Counted from the stretch's first letter, positions 7,836-16,791 are shown. The stretch is 45,830 bases of DNA from Marinilabilia rubra (GCF_003121985.1 NZ_QEWP01000026.1:1-45830); one strand, 5' to 3'. The notes: generated by a model not told the origin, from the sequence alone. Translations and numbers: made by a program.

Positions 7836-8409
7836 CTTATATATCATAGCCGGTTGTAACGGTGCTGGAAAAACCACAGCATCTTTCACTGTTCTTCCGG
7901 AAATGCTGAATTGTGAAGATTTTGTTAACGCGGATGAGATAGCAAGAGGGCTTTCTCCTCTAAAACCTGAAAATGCTGCAATTGAAGCTGGCAGAATAAT
8001 GCTTCAAAAAATTGATAACTTTATCGAACAAGGAAAGGATTTTGCATTTGAGACAACACTTGCTACCAGAAGTTATATCAATACAATCCGTAAAGCTCAG
8101 AAAAAAGGATATGGGGTAACTCTTTTATTTTTTTGGCTGGATTCAACCGACCTTGCCATTGAAAGGGTCAAAGCCAGAGTAAGTGAAGGAGGGCACAATA
8201 TTCCATCAAATATCATTGTAAGAAGATATTTCAACGGATTGAAAAATTTATTCAACCTCTATATCCCTCAAACCGATTATTGGATGGTGTTTGATAACTC
8301 TAACATGGCAGCTGCACTAATCGCTGAAGGAAATACCGATCAGGAATTGTCCATTCAAAATATGATTATATTTGAAAGATTAAAAAAACTTGGCAATCAT
8401 GAAAAATAA
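7828..8409 (+). CDS. Zeta-toxin-like P-loop kinase
   Basis: 193 residues, ATG start. A perfect Walker A motif GCNGAGKT spans residues 9-16 after a beta strand, and the later strings NADEIARGLSP, FAFETTLATR and ERVKARVSEGGHNIP fit the zeta toxin / AAA kinase family, which phosphorylates UDP-N-acetylglucosamine in known members. Length and motif spacing are normal and no lesion is seen. A small gene overlapping its 3' end (8399) is a likely antitoxin. Confidence 0.8.
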   Translation: MPNLYIIAGCNGAGKTTASFTVLPEMLNCEDFVNADEIARGLSPLKPENAAIEAGRIMLQKIDNFIEQGKDFAFETTLATRSYINTIRKAQKKGYGVTLLFFWLDSTDLAIERVKARVSEGGHNIPSNIIVRRYFNGLKNLFNLYIPQTDYWMVFDNSNMAAALIAEGNTDQELSIQNMIIFERLKKLGNHEK

Positions 8410-8569
8410 CATCATAAAAGATAAAGTATTAAAAGGCCTGCAATTAACACATGAGCGACTAATCAAAACCAAAAAGGCAAGAAACTTTAACCTGGTCATT
8501 TCCCAAAATGGTCAAATCGTTAAAATCCACGGAAAAGATTTATCTAAATATGAAGCAAGTAAGAAGTAA
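8399..8569 (+). CDS. Small basic protein, probable antitoxin of the zeta-like kinase
   Basis: 56 residues; the ATG at 8399 overlaps the toxin stop by 11 bases. The product is lysine-rich, with NFNLVISQNGQIVKI in the middle. No family is recognised. Overlap with the zeta-like gene and small size suggest an antitoxin; the equivalent small genes at 16792 and 39213 sit upstream of their kinase instead. Confidence 0.6.
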   Translation: MKNNIIKDKVLKGLQLTHERLIKTKKARNFNLVISQNGQIVKIHGKDLSKYEASKK

Positions 8570-8948
8570 TTATTAGTGGGCAAGTGATCTGCTTTCAATA
8601 AAAAGGCCAACGGCCCGAAAACAACACAGCTACCGCATACCCCCTACCCCCGAAAGGGGAACCCAAACCCTCAGTAATCAGTAGGCAGTGGTCAGTGATC
8701 AGTAAGCAAAAGATTCTTCGTCGTTACTCTTACCAATGACGTTCAGCTTTGTGTCATTCTGAACGAAGTGAAGAATCTTCCAATAATACAGTAAACAATT
8801 ATCAATAAATCTGCGCCCATCTGCGAACAACCAACGTTGCACGAGCAATAAGCCACACGCAATGCAAAACCAATCAGTGGAAAATATAGTTTGATAAATT
8901 GTGCGATTCACTTAAATCACCTATATTGTTTTAATAAAACAGATACCG
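8570..8948. repeat. Intergenic repeat block between TA modules
   Basis: It holds an AAAGGCCAACGGCCC palindrome near 8601, a shortened CCCCCTACCCCC block near 8640, CAGT words (8674-8705), 68-bp hairpin (8711-8778), ATCTGCGCCC words near 8809 and the ATCAGTGGAAAATA leader. The leader is cut at the point where a wzt ATG would begin; AT-rich sequence with the TA promoter follows. Confidence 0.7.
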
Positions 8949-9158
8949 ATGATAATTGAAAGAGACAAGAACGAACTTAAAATCCGGATTCAAACAAGCA
9001 GAAATTCAAATCGTATTCAATCAATAATTGATTACCTAAAGTACGAAGAATTAACGGCCAATAGTAATGCATCTCACGAAGATGCAGACAAAATCATTGC
9101 ATCTGCTAAAAAAGGGCGTTGGAGTAAAATCAGTAAAGAACTCAATTTAGACAAATAA
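8949..9158 (+). CDS. Small antitoxin of a PIN-domain pair
   Basis: 69 residues, ATG start, with a predicted helical middle (NSNRIQSIIDYLKYEEL) and a basic C-terminus (KKGRWSKISKELNLDK). No named family is certain. Its position 28 bases ahead of a PIN gene on the same strand, and its size, make it the likely antitoxin. Confidence 0.65.
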   Translation: MIIERDKNELKIRIQTSRNSNRIQSIIDYLKYEELTANSNASHEDADKIIASAKKGRWSKISKELNLDK

Positions 9159-9186
9159 TTTGTGACCTTAACTTTTGTCTAAAAAA

Positions 9187-9609
9187 ATGATTGTCATAGT
9201 CGACACAAATATCATTTTCAGTGCTATTCTTAATACAGACAGCAAAATTGCACAGATTCTAATAACCCGATTTCCTGTTTATGATTTTTATGCTCCCAAG
9301 TATGTCAGAGATGAATTGTTAGAGCATAAAAGCAAACTGAAAAAACTGGCAAACCTTAAAGAAAACATCTTCCTCGAAGTATATGAATTGGTGCTAAAAC
9401 ACGTTACGATACTGGATCATCATCTGGTTCCCGTTAGATTTTATCGAAAAGCGATGACCTTACGCCAGAATATCGATGAAGACGATGTCCTGTTCGTAGC
9501 CCTTACCCTCTTTCTGAAAGGGAAATTATGGACGGGAGACAAGAAACTGACTGCCGCATTAAAAGAAAAAGGCTTTAAACAATTTATAAAAACATCAGAA
9601 TTATTTTAA
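9187..9609 (+). CDS. PIN-domain toxin (VapC-like ribonuclease)
   Basis: 140 residues from the ATG at 9187; a TTG at 9175 is an alternative. The first PIN aspartate is D6 in IVDTNIIFSAIL, with YAPKYVRDELLEHK in the middle and DEDDVLFVALTL and TGDKKL toward the end, giving the usual set of acidic residues for Mg-dependent RNA cleavage. Intact, in contrast to the PIN gene at 3169. Confidence 0.8.
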   Translation: MIVIVDTNIIFSAILNTDSKIAQILITRFPVYDFYAPKYVRDELLEHKSKLKKLANLKENIFLEVYELVLKHVTILDHHLVPVRFYRKAMTLRQNIDEDDVLFVALTLFLKGKLWTGDKKLTAALKEKGFKQFIKTSELF

Positions 9610-10434
9610 TGTGTTTCCCTTTAGGACTTCACCGGAACACTACCCCAATAAGTACATAAACACCCTGGCAATGCCAGTTAACAATTATCAGCTTTCAGCA
9701 AAGGGCCAACGGCCTGAAAGCACCAGCCCAACCGCATACCCCCTAACCCCCTGAAAGGGGAACCGCAAGCCCGCAATGATCAGTAGTCAGTGATCAGTGG
9801 TCAGTAAGCAAAAGATTCTTCGCCGTTCATCCTTACAATGACGGTCAACTATATGTCATTCTGAACGAAGTGAAGAATCTCTCAATAAGACAATAACCAA
9901 TTACCAATAAATCTGTGCCCATCTGTGCCATCTGTGGACAACAAAAGTTGCGCAAGCAACGTCGCCGCACGCAGTGCAATAATTCGCTTAATTCGTTAAA
10001 TTCGCGGTTCCTAAAAAGTTGCGAAGCAACCGCCGCCCGCAGGGCAATAATTCGTTAAATTGACAACATCACAATCGTCGTTTTAAGGTGTTATCGAACT
10101 CCTTGAAGTCGTTTCGTGTAATTGACAACATCATAATCGTCTTTTTAAGGTGTTATCGAACTCCTTTCAGTCGTTTCGTGGACAGAAAAACGTTGCGAAG
10201 CAACAGCCCGCAGGGCAAAATCAGTGATCAGTAATCAGTAGGCAGTGGTCAGTATTAACCAATTACCAATAAATCTGTGCCCATCTGTGCCATCTGTGGA
10301 CAACAAAAGTTGCGTAGCAACGCCGCCGCCCGCAGGGCACAAATTCGCATCGCTCGGCTCTGCCGCTTGCTTGCAAGAAATCAGGAAAATTCGATGACCT
10401 AACGTTGCGCAAGCAACCCCACTCATAAAAACCA
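9610..10434. repeat. Repeat block upstream of wzm
   Basis: Contents: CCCCCTAACCCCC block near 9738, CAGT words, 68-bp hairpin (9813-9880), ATCTGTGCCC words (9907 and 10268), GTTGCG palindromes, and two copies of a 57-58-base unit (10061-10117 and 10123-10180) beginning TGACAACATCA and containing GGTGTTATCGAACTCC. A third copy of that unit is at 16251-16308. No gene seen; any wzm promoter must lie within or upstream of this repeat. Confidence 0.7.
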
Positions 10435-11283
10435 ATGAACGAAAATTACGACCTAATCATCCGCCCCAAGAGGCACGCATTCGACATTAACTTTAAAGAA
10501 ATCTGGCAGTACCGCGACCTGCTCTACATGTTCGTCAAGCGGGATGTCATTACCATTTACAAACAAACCGTTCTGGGTCCCATCTGGTTTGTGGTGCAGC
10601 CCATCCTCACCACCGCCATTTACCTCCTGGTGTTTGGCAACATCGCCAAGATCAGTACCGATGGCGTTCCCGGAACTTTGTTTTATCTGGCAGGTGTCAC
10701 CCTCTGGAACTACTTTGCAGAGAGTTTCAACACCACCTCCAAAACGTTTAAGGAGAATGCGGATATCTTTGGGAAAGTCTATTTCCCCAGGCTCATCATG
10801 CCCTTTGCCAAGGTATCCTCAGGACTCATAAAATTCGGTATACAATTCGTCTTTTTCCTGGCGGTATATGCTTATTATCTCATTATTGGGGATGCCTCCG
10901 TACAGCCCAACATGCACATCCTGTTACTGCCGCTATTGGTAGTTCTCATGGCCATGTTTGGATTAGGCGCCGGACTCATATTCACCAGTATGACCACCAA
11001 ATACCGCGACCTCACATTCCTGTTGCAATTTGGGGTACAACTGCTGATGTACGCCACCCCGGTGATCTACCCGCTCAGCACCATACCCGATGGCAAACTG
11101 AAAATGCTCATCCTGGCCAACCCCATCACCCCGCTCATGGAAACATTCAAATATGCCTTCCTGGGCGCCGGCCATTTCAGCTGGCTGAGTTTAGGGTACA
11201 GTGTTGCTTTTGCCACTATATTACTAACAGCAGGTATTGTGGTGTTTCATAAAACGGAGCGGAACTTTATTGATACTGTGTAG
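10435..11283 (+). CDS. wzm: ABC-2 type polysaccharide export permease
   Basis: 282 residues, ATG start, with about six hydrophobic membrane segments. The N-terminal WQYRDLLYMFVKRDVITIYKQTVLGPIWFVVQP is the signature of the Wzm/TagG/RfbA permease family. With Wzt it would move lipid-linked O-antigen or a similar glycan across the inner membrane. The gene is visibly richer in G+C than the TA genes around it. Its ATPase partner, normally the next gene, is 7.7 kb away, separated by TA modules and three wzt stubs. The sequence after the TAG stop at once becomes CACAGATTGACTCAGATT words. Confidence 0.9.
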   Translation: MNENYDLIIRPKRHAFDINFKEIWQYRDLLYMFVKRDVITIYKQTVLGPIWFVVQPILTTAIYLLVFGNIAKISTDGVPGTLFYLAGVTLWNYFAESFNTTSKTFKENADIFGKVYFPRLIMPFAKVSSGLIKFGIQFVFFLAVYAYYLIIGDASVQPNMHILLLPLLVVLMAMFGLGAGLIFTSMTTKYRDLTFLLQFGVQLLMYATPVIYPLSTIPDGKLKMLILANPITPLMETFKYAFLGAGHFSWLSLGYSVAFATILLTAGIVVFHKTERNFIDTV

Positions 11284-11327
11284 TCCACAGATTGACTCAG
11301 ATTACTCAGATTAAATTTTTCTAAATA

Positions 11328-11717
11328 ATGCCTAGCCCAACGGAAAATAAATTTCCCTTAAAAAAGGAAACATATGAAATAATAGGAGCGGCAATGGATG
11401 TTCACAGGACCCTTGGAAATGGGTTTCTGGAAGCTGTATACCAAGAAGCACTAGCCATTGAATTCAATGAGAAATTCATTGACCACATAAAAGAAGCACC
11501 ATTAAACATCCAATATAAAAACCAGGTATTATCTAAAAAGTATATTGCAGACTTTATTTGTTACGATAAGATAATTGTAGAACTTAAGGCCTTAAATGAA
11601 TTATGTGGAGATCATGAAGCACAGGTATTAAATTACCTGAAAGCCACAAATTTCAAAGTAGGTATTTTATTAAACTTTGGCTGTAAAAGCCTTCAATACA
11701 AAAGGATTGTATTATAG
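11328..11717 (+). CDS. GxxExxY-family protein, copy 1
   Basis: 129 residues with the family-naming string G-N-G-F-L-E-A-V-Y near residue 31 and the PD-(D/E)XK-like core YIADFICYDKIIVELKA. Members are predicted nucleases of unknown role. A second copy at 18187 has an almost identical C-terminal half but a different segment around residues 44-60. Both genes are bracketed by inverted GTCCACAGAT / ATCTGTGGAC word tracts (here 11283-11312 and 11754-11784). Confidence 0.85.
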   Translation: MPSPTENKFPLKKETYEIIGAAMDVHRTLGNGFLEAVYQEALAIEFNEKFIDHIKEAPLNIQYKNQVLSKKYIADFICYDKIIVELKALNELCGDHEAQVLNYLKATNFKVGILLNFGCKSLQYKRIVL

Positions 11718-11975
11718 CCATTATATTTACTTTTTCACAATCCTTCATTCAAAAATAATCTGTGCCCATCTGTGTCATCTGTGGACAGAAAAAGTTGCGC
11801 AAGCAACAACCCAACCGCATACCCCCTAACCCCCTGAAAGGGGAACCGCAAACCCGCACCCCCTTTAGAAAAAGTTATTCACAGGATAAAACACAATAAT
11901 CTGTGTAATCTGTGGACAACCCATGTTGCGAAGCAACAAGCCGCCCGCAGGGCAAATAACCATTAGTGAAAAAAA
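11718..11975. repeat. Repeat block after GxxExxY copy 1
   Basis: It carries ATCTGTGCCC words (11754-11784 and near 11900), GTTGCG palindromes (11793, 11925), a CCCCCTAACCCCC block near 11822 and the ATTAGTGAAAAAA leader that enters wzt stub 5. There is no CAGT tract or 68-bp hairpin here, unlike other spacers. Confidence 0.7.
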
Positions 11976-12203
11976 ATGAGTGATACAGTAATAAAAATAG
12001 AAAACCTTTCGAAGATTTACAGGTTAGGCGAAATAGGCACCCTCGAATAAGTTCTACTAAGCTTTTAAAAAGCTAAGTATCCCTTGATCGGGACGGCAAA
12101 GAAAACCCCTACGTCACAATTGGCGGCGTCAACGACCGCACCGCCAAGGCCCGCAAAGGGGAGCACATCGACCGCCCTCAAAGACATTAGCTTAGAAGTA
12201 ATG
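11976..12203 (+). pseudogene. wzt 5' stub 5, with palindrome insertion and frameshift
   Basis: ATG at 11976, SDTVIKIENLSKIYRLGEIGT matches Wzt residues 2-22. A 50-base palindromic element (12043-12092) then introduces a TAA stop, and wzt homology resumes near residue 38 (GKENPYVTIGGVNDRTAKARKGEHI). One extra base near 12169 shifts the frame again, and homology fades by about 12203. The residues ENPYVTIGG differ from DDPYALVGG in the intact gene, so this is the relic of a different allele. Confidence 0.8.
12043..12092. repeat. 50-base palindromic element in a wzt stub, copy 1
   Basis: The core is AAGCTTTTAAAAAGCT (12059-12074) between outer arms CGAATAAG and TTGATCGGGA. The same element sits at 16478-16530 and 18869-18921, each time inside a wzt stub but at a different codon. 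Confidence 0.7.
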
Positions 12204-12385
12204 CACCAAAAAACTAACCAATGCTCGTTCCGTTCACAATACAACAATCATTATTTTTGCAACGATACGGTAACTCGCTTTGGGACTTACCGTGCCGTAG
12301 GCGTACCCTATAAAGCTGTCTTAAAAGAATTAAATAGCAGGAAAAGTTAAACAACCCGTAGAAGCCCAACCAACAACCTCATCAA
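12204..12385. other. Unassigned sequence between wzt stub 5 and the AlbA_2 gene
   Basis: An open frame runs from the stub to 12350 and ends TYRAVGVPYKAVLKELNSRK, which may be the tail of an unknown protein joined to the stub. It includes ACCGTGCCGTAGGCGT, a string also found in the promoter-leader repeats at 13.9 and 17.9 kb. I do not call a gene. Confidence 0.3.
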
Positions 12386-13719
12386 ATGAATTCCGAAAAT
12401 ATAAATAACCTCATTTTAGAAGGAGAAAATGAAACCGTCGAATTTAAAACCAGTTTTAACAACGAGGTTATTGAAACATTAGTTGCATTTGCTAATACAA
12501 AAGGAGGAAACATTCTAATTGGGGTCAATGCACGAAATCAGATTAAAGGAATTCAAATTAATGCGGAATCCTCTCAAAACTGGATAAATGAGATTAAAAA
12601 CAAAACTCTACCATCTCTCTTACCAGATGTTGAAATTGTAAATATCGAAAACAAAAATATTGTTGTTCTGTCAATTCAGGAATATCCCGTTAAACCGGTT
12701 TCTACCAGAGGAAAATATTTCAAGAGATTAAACAATTCAAATCATATAATTGAAATTTCTGAGGTTGTAAACCTTCATTTACAATCGTTCAATACAAGTT
12801 GGGATTTTCATATAAACCATGAATTCAAAATTGAAGATATCTCCTTTGAGAAAGTACAAAAATCAATTGATATTCTTCATTCGTCAGGTTCAAAAATCAT
12901 TGACGATCCTTATACTTTTCTTATTAAAAATGATCTGGTACGAAATGAAGCCCTGACAAATGCGGCATTCCTGCTTTTCTCTAAAAAAGACACAGTGCTA
13001 ACAACCATTGAATTAGGACGTTTTCAAACAGATACCATATAAAGGACAGCCAACGAACCAAGTCTGATATACTAAATCAGATTGATGAAGTTATGGATTT
13101 TGTTAAAAAACATATTAATAAAGAGATAATTATTACAGAAGCACCGCGTAATACTCAAAAATGGCAATACCCTTTAGAAGCAATAAGGGAAATCATTATA
13201 AATATGGTGGTTCACAGAGATTACCGGTCATCGTCCGATTCAATTGTAAAAATATTTGACAATAAAATTGAATTCTATAACCCAGGGAAACTGCCCGATT
13301 CAATTACAATAGATGACCTGATAGCTAACAACTATAAATCAACTCCTCGAAACAAACTCATTGCTGATTTCTGCAAAAGCATTGGGATAATAGAAAAATA
13401 CGGTTCCGGTATTCAAAGGGTTATCAGGTATTTTAATGATGAAGGACTTCCTTTGCCTCATTTTAAAAACATTTCGGAAGGATTTTTGGTCACAGTTTTC
13501 ACAAATGAGAAGACCAATGTCACAGAAAATGTCACAGAAAAAAGAGAATTTCAAATTTTGAATATTTTGCGAGAAAATAACGTAATTACGACATCTGAAT
13601 TGGCAAAACTTTTGAATGTAACCAGAAGAACCATAGCAAGGGATATAGAAAAACTTAAGATTGAAGGCATGATTAAACGCTTAGGACCTGATAAAGGTGG
13701 AAGATGGAGAGTCCTTTAA
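12386..13719 (+). pseudogene. AlbA_2 / HATPase-type transcriptional regulator, frameshifted
   Basis: The first part (ATG 12386) has the AlbA_2 (schlafen-like) domain: VEFKTSFNNEVIETLVAFANTKGG and later GKYFKRLNNSNHIIE. The second part has the HATPase_c_4 region, REIIINMVVHRDY and NKIEFYNPGKLP, and a C-terminal helix-turn-helix, ITTSELAKLLNVTRRTIARDIEKL. One missing base near 13038-13041 (ACCATATAAAG) separates them; restoring it gives a single protein of about 445 residues, normal for the family. It is a putative DNA-binding regulator, not an obvious TA toxin. The lesion could be a sequencing error. Confidence 0.8.
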
Positions 13720-13768
13720 CTACCAACTTCCGAAAAAAGAACATTTTTCAAACATCAGATCAATTTTA

Positions 13769-13876
13769 ATGAACCTAAACGAAGACCCAACATACATAGA
13801 ATTGAAATCCCTTACCGAAAAAATTGTTTACTCTGTTTTCTCTCTCCACCGAAACTTCTCTATTTTTGCACCGTAG
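13769..13876 (+). pseudogene. Decayed start of a small unknown gene, second copy
   Basis: ATG at 13769 gives MNLNEDPTYIELKSLTEK, then runs into the promoter-leader repeat and ends at TAG 13874-13876. It aligns with 5132 and with the small ORF at 17901 (NPTYNKLKTLAEK). In all these places the promoter-leader repeat lies next to the gene. Confidence 0.45.
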
Positions 13877-13946
13877 TAAAAAACAATCTTTCTCCGGTGG
13901 GCTTACTGTGACTCACCTTGCCGTAGGCGTGCAAGAAACGCAATGA
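13824..13946 (+). promoter_or_regulatory. Promoter-leader repeat, copy 3 of 4
   Basis: The -7 box TATTTTTG is at 13861-13868. Compared with copies 1 and 2 about 30 bases in the middle are missing and replaced by GGTGGGCTTACTG, a form shared with copy 4. Confidence 0.45.
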
Positions 13947-14339
13947 CCAGTGATCAGTAATCAGTGGTCAGTAATCAGTGTCAGTAGACAGGAAGCAAAT
14001 GATTCTTCGTCGTTCATCCTTACAATGACGTTCAGCTATGTGTCATTCTGAACAAAGTGAAGAATCTCTTAATAATATAATTAATCAGTCATCAGTAGGC
14101 AGTGGTCAGTTATCAGCAATCAGTAAGCAAAAGATTCTTCGTCGTCCCTCCTCAGAATGACGTTCAGCTAACTGTCATTCTGAACGAAGTGAAGAATCTC
14201 ACCCTAACACAATAGAGGCATTAAAATATACAAAACCGAATATTAAATCTGTGCCCATCTGCGCCATCTGCGGATAACAAAAATTGTGCAGCAACCAACC
14301 CGGAGGGGCAAATAATAATTAATGGCAAAAAACCGTAAA

Positions 14340-14360
14340 ACTGATTAACTTTACCATAAA
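14340..14360 (+). promoter_or_regulatory. Likely -7 region of the UPF0175/DUF3368 promoter
   Basis: GATTAACTTTACC at about 14343-14355 matches the -7 region of the VapBC promoter at 2893 and of the DUF433 promoter near 15406. Twenty bases upstream stands ATGG rather than TTG, so the -33 element is weak. Confidence 0.45.
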
Positions 14361-14381
14361 CCCACATTAAAGAAAGTAATT

Positions 14382-14609
14382 ATGAGAACAGTTCAATTAA
14401 ATATTCCGGATAGTCTTGATTTGAAAGATTATGACTTTTCAATGATAGTCGCTGCAAAGCTTTATGAGGAAGCCAAATTATCAGCAGGGCAGGCGGCAGA
14501 AATAGTTGGCTTATCCAAAAGAGCTTTTATTGAAATGCTTGGGAAATATGGAGTATCGGTTTTCAGCGATTCAATAACTGATTTACATTCAGATATAACA
14601 AATGCATAG
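14382..14609 (+). CDS. UPF0175-family antitoxin, copy 2
   Basis: 75 residues, ATG start, differing from the copy at 4197 in two residues only (D11S, S30A). It contains the helix-turn-helix-like GQAAEIVGLSKRAFIEML. Here the cognate DUF3368 toxin follows with an eight-base overlap, so this is the complete version of the module that was cut at 4440. Confidence 0.85.
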   Translation: MRTVQLNIPDSLDLKDYDFSMIVAAKLYEEAKLSAGQAAEIVGLSKRAFIEMLGKYGVSVFSDSITDLHSDITNA

Positions 14610-15057
14610 AACTGTGATTTCTGATACAAGCTCGCTGATTCTTTTTCACAAAATTGATGAATTCTCTTTGTTAGAAAAAGTTTATGGAGAATTAATAACG
14701 ACCCCCGAAATCGCTGAAGAGTTTGGAGAAAAACTCCCTGATTGGGTGAAAATACAATCCGTGAGTGATACAAAATACCAAAAGTTTCTTGAAACACAGG
14801 TAGACCATGGCGAAGCAAGTGCAATTGCATTAGCTGCTGAGTACGAAGATGTGACATTGCTACTGGATGACTTAAAAGCCAGAAAATTAGCAACAAAATT
14901 AAATTTTAAAGTTACCGGTGCTCTTGGTGTGATTCATAAAGCTAAACAATTGTCAGTCATCCCCAAAGTCAAACCGCTTATCAACAAATTATTGACAACT
15001 GACTTTAGAATTGCTGATAATATTATTGAGGAAATTTTGAAATTGAATAACGAATAA
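14602..15057 (+). CDS. DUF3368 PIN-like toxin
   Basis: 151 residues, ATG overlapping the antitoxin. N-terminal VISDTSSLILFHKID carries the first PIN aspartate, HGEASAIALAAEYEDVTLLLDDLKARK the later acidic residues, and VTGALGVIHKAKQ the family-typical C-terminal segment. A ribonuclease toxin is the family expectation. The gene is intact. Confidence 0.85.
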   Translation: MHRTVISDTSSLILFHKIDEFSLLEKVYGELITTPEIAEEFGEKLPDWVKIQSVSDTKYQKFLETQVDHGEASAIALAAEYEDVTLLLDDLKARKLATKLNFKVTGALGVIHKAKQLSVIPKVKPLINKLLTTDFRIADNIIEEILKLNNE

Positions 15058-15404
15058 CTCTGTGCCATCTGCGGATAACAATAGTTGCGCAAGCAACAAG
15101 CCGCACGCAGTGCAAAAGCAGTGATCAGTGATCAGTGGTCAGTAGACAGGAAGCAAATGATTCTTCGTCGTTCATCCTTAAAATGACGTTCAGCTTTGTG
15201 TCATTCTGAACGAAGTGAAGAATCTCACCCTAACACAATAGAGGTATTCAAACATATAAACCGAATTTTAAATCTGCACCCATCTCTATCATCTATGGAA
15301 AAAATGCTGCACAAGCAACAACCGGGGCATGCACCCCAATCCCTTAAGAAGGAATCCCCAACCCGCATTATTCAATAATATAATGGCTAAAACCAATCAA
15401 ACCG
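15058..15404. repeat. Intergenic repeat block
   Basis: It runs from the toxin stop: CTGTGCCATCTGCGGATAAC words, GTTGCGCAAGCAAC near 15083, CAGT words, 68-bp hairpin (15158-15225), worn ATCTGCACCC words near 15273 and a decayed CCCC block near 15326-15365. No gene seen. Confidence 0.7.
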
Positions 15405-15424
15405 ATTAACTTTACCTAAAACCC
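15404..15424 (+). promoter_or_regulatory. Likely -7 region of the DUF433/DUF5615 promoter
   Basis: CGATTAACTTTACCTAAAAC at about 15404-15423 is almost the same string as at 2889-2908. It lies about 30 bases ahead of the antitoxin ATG. The three TA modules sharing it encode unrelated antitoxins. Confidence 0.45.
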
Positions 15425-15440
15425 CAAAAAAAAGAAGGCC

Positions 15441-15680
15441 ATGGATAAATCATTAAAAAGAATTACGATCAACCCCGAAATCTGTAATGGTAAACCAATC
15501 ATTCGGGGGATGCGCATTACTGTGAGCACTATTCTGGAATACCTTGCTGCGGGTGAGACAACTGAAAACATTCTGGAAGCTTATCCGACACTTGAAAAAG
15601 AAGACATTCTGGCTTGCCTGGAGTTTGCGAAAAAAATAGCTGACAAATCAATATTGGATTATGATCTCAAGGCAAGCTGA
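15441..15680 (+). CDS. DUF433-family antitoxin
   Basis: 79 residues, ATG start. RITINPEICNGKPIIRGMRITVSTILEYLAAGETTENILEAYPTL condensed to its key pieces (ICNGKP, RGMRI, AYPTL) is the diagnostic DUF433 pattern, a small winged-helix-like protein paired with DUF5615 toxins. It overlaps the toxin gene by 20 bases. Confidence 0.85.
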   Translation: MDKSLKRITINPEICNGKPIIRGMRITVSTILEYLAAGETTENILEAYPTLEKEDILACLEFAKKIADKSILDYDLKAS

Positions 15681-16026
15681 GAAAGCTTCGTACCTGGTAG
15701 ATGTCAATCTTCCCAAAAAGTTCAGTTTCTTTAACTCTGTTGAATTCATCCATGTTGCAGATATTGATGCAACTCTTAGAGATAAAGATATTTGGGAATT
15801 TGCCATCGCTCATAATCTAATCATATTAACAAAAGACACTGATTTTTATGAAATGTTCCTAACTCAGGAACATCATCCAAAAGTGGTATCCTTTAAATTT
15901 GGCAATTTCAAAATTAATGACCTTCACAAATATTTCAAATCGAACTGGGAAATCATTCTAAACTTGCTTAGAAACAATGATTTTATTTTTGCCTATGAAA
16001 ATAAAATTAAAGCTATCAGATCCTAA
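15661..16026 (+). CDS. DUF5615 PIN-like toxin
   Basis: 121 residues, ATG at 15661 within the antitoxin's 3' end. LVDVNLPKKF, HVADIDATLRDKDIWEFA and ILTKDTDF match the DUF5615 family, predicted PIN-like RNases. In most relatives the N-terminal motif reads LxDENLP; here E is replaced by V (DVNLP), which may matter for activity. The TAA stop is at once followed by CAGT/TTAGT words. Confidence 0.8.
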   Translation: MISRQAEKASYLVDVNLPKKFSFFNSVEFIHVADIDATLRDKDIWEFAIAHNLIILTKDTDFYEMFLTQEHHPKVVSFKFGNFKINDLHKYFKSNWEIILNLLRNNDFIFAYENKIKAIRS

Positions 16027-16370
16027 TCAGTAGTTAGTCGTTAGTGGTTAGTGGTCAGTAAGCAAAAGATTCTTCGTCGTTCATCCTTACAATGACGTTC
16101 AGCTAACTGTCATTCTGAACGGAGTGAAGAATCTCACACTAATACAATAACCAATTATCAATAATCTGCGTCCATCTGCGACATCTGCGGATAAATCCAA
16201 AGTTGCGAAGCAACCGCCCGAAGGGCTATAATTCGCATAATTCGTTTAATTGACAACATCACAATCGTCTTTTTAAGGTGTTATCGAACTCCTTTCAGTC
16301 GTTTCGCGGTGCCCAAAGAAGTTGCGAAGCAACAGCCGCCCGCAGGGCAAATAACCATTAGTGGAAAAAA
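16027..16370. repeat. Intergenic repeat block
   Basis: CAGT/TTAGT words begin at the stop codon. Then follow the 68-bp hairpin (16067-16134), ATCTGCGTCC words near 16165, GTTGCGAAGCAAC (16202), the third TGACAACATCA unit (16251-16308), another GTTGCGAAGCAAC (16321) and the ATTAGTGGAAAAAA leader that enters wzt stub 6. Confidence 0.75.
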
Positions 16371-16657
16371 ATGAGCAATACAGTAATAAAAATAGAAAAC
16401 CTCTCCAAGATTTACCGCCTAGGCGAAATAGGAACCGGCACCTTAAGCCACGACCTCAACCGCTGGTGGCAAATGAATCCCGAATAAGTTCTACTAAGCT
16501 TTTAAAAAGCTAAGTATCCCTAAATCGGGACGGTAAAGACGACCCCTACGCCCTCGTGGGCGGCGTTAACGACCGCACCGCCAAGGCCCGCAAAGGAGAG
16601 CACGCCGCCGCCCTCAAAGACATCAACCTGGAAGTAAAACAGGGCGAAGTACTCGGA
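16371..16657 (+). pseudogene. wzt 5' stub 6, the longest, with palindrome insertion
   Basis: ATG at 16371 reads as Wzt residues 1-36 (through LSHDLNRWWQM). The palindromic element (16478-16530) then brings a TAA at 16485-16487. Homology resumes in the right frame from about residue 39 (KDDPYALVGG) to residue 80 (QGEVLG), where it breaks just before the Walker A motif. Codon use is G+C-rich like wzm. About 130 bases later the next TA module starts. Confidence 0.85.
16478..16530. repeat. Palindromic element in a wzt stub, copy 2
   Basis: TCCCGAATAAG at the left and TAAATCGGGA at the right flank the core AAGCTTTTAAAAAGCT. Only a handful of wzt bases are lost at the insertion point, so this copy shows most clearly that the element is an insertion. 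Confidence 0.75.
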
Positions 16658-16791
16658 TGAAAGTCCTCAGCCACGAAATATGGATTAATAAAAGTATGAT
16701 TTTACATTGATAACATGATACACATAATCTTGAAAATGGCTTAAAAAATGCCTATATTTACAACACAAAACCAAAATTAAATCCCGTTGTG

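Larger units (their letters stand above)
13720..14320. repeat. Intergenic repeat block
   Basis: Contents in order: decayed small gene (13769-13876), promoter-leader repeat copy 3 (13824-13946), CAGT words, 68-bp hairpin (14000-14067), CAGT words, second 68-bp hairpin (14132-14199), ATCTGTGCCC words near 14247, a worn palindrome and an ATTAATGGCAAAA leader that stops where a wzt ATG would start. Confidence 0.7.

Noticed and set aside
7614-7889. Minus-strand ORF of 91 codons
   Set aside because: Covers repeat words and the start of the zeta-like gene; similar translated repeats occur in other spacers.
12084-12350. 88-codon ORF
   Set aside because: Its first part is the wzt stub, mostly out of frame; no independent coding signal.
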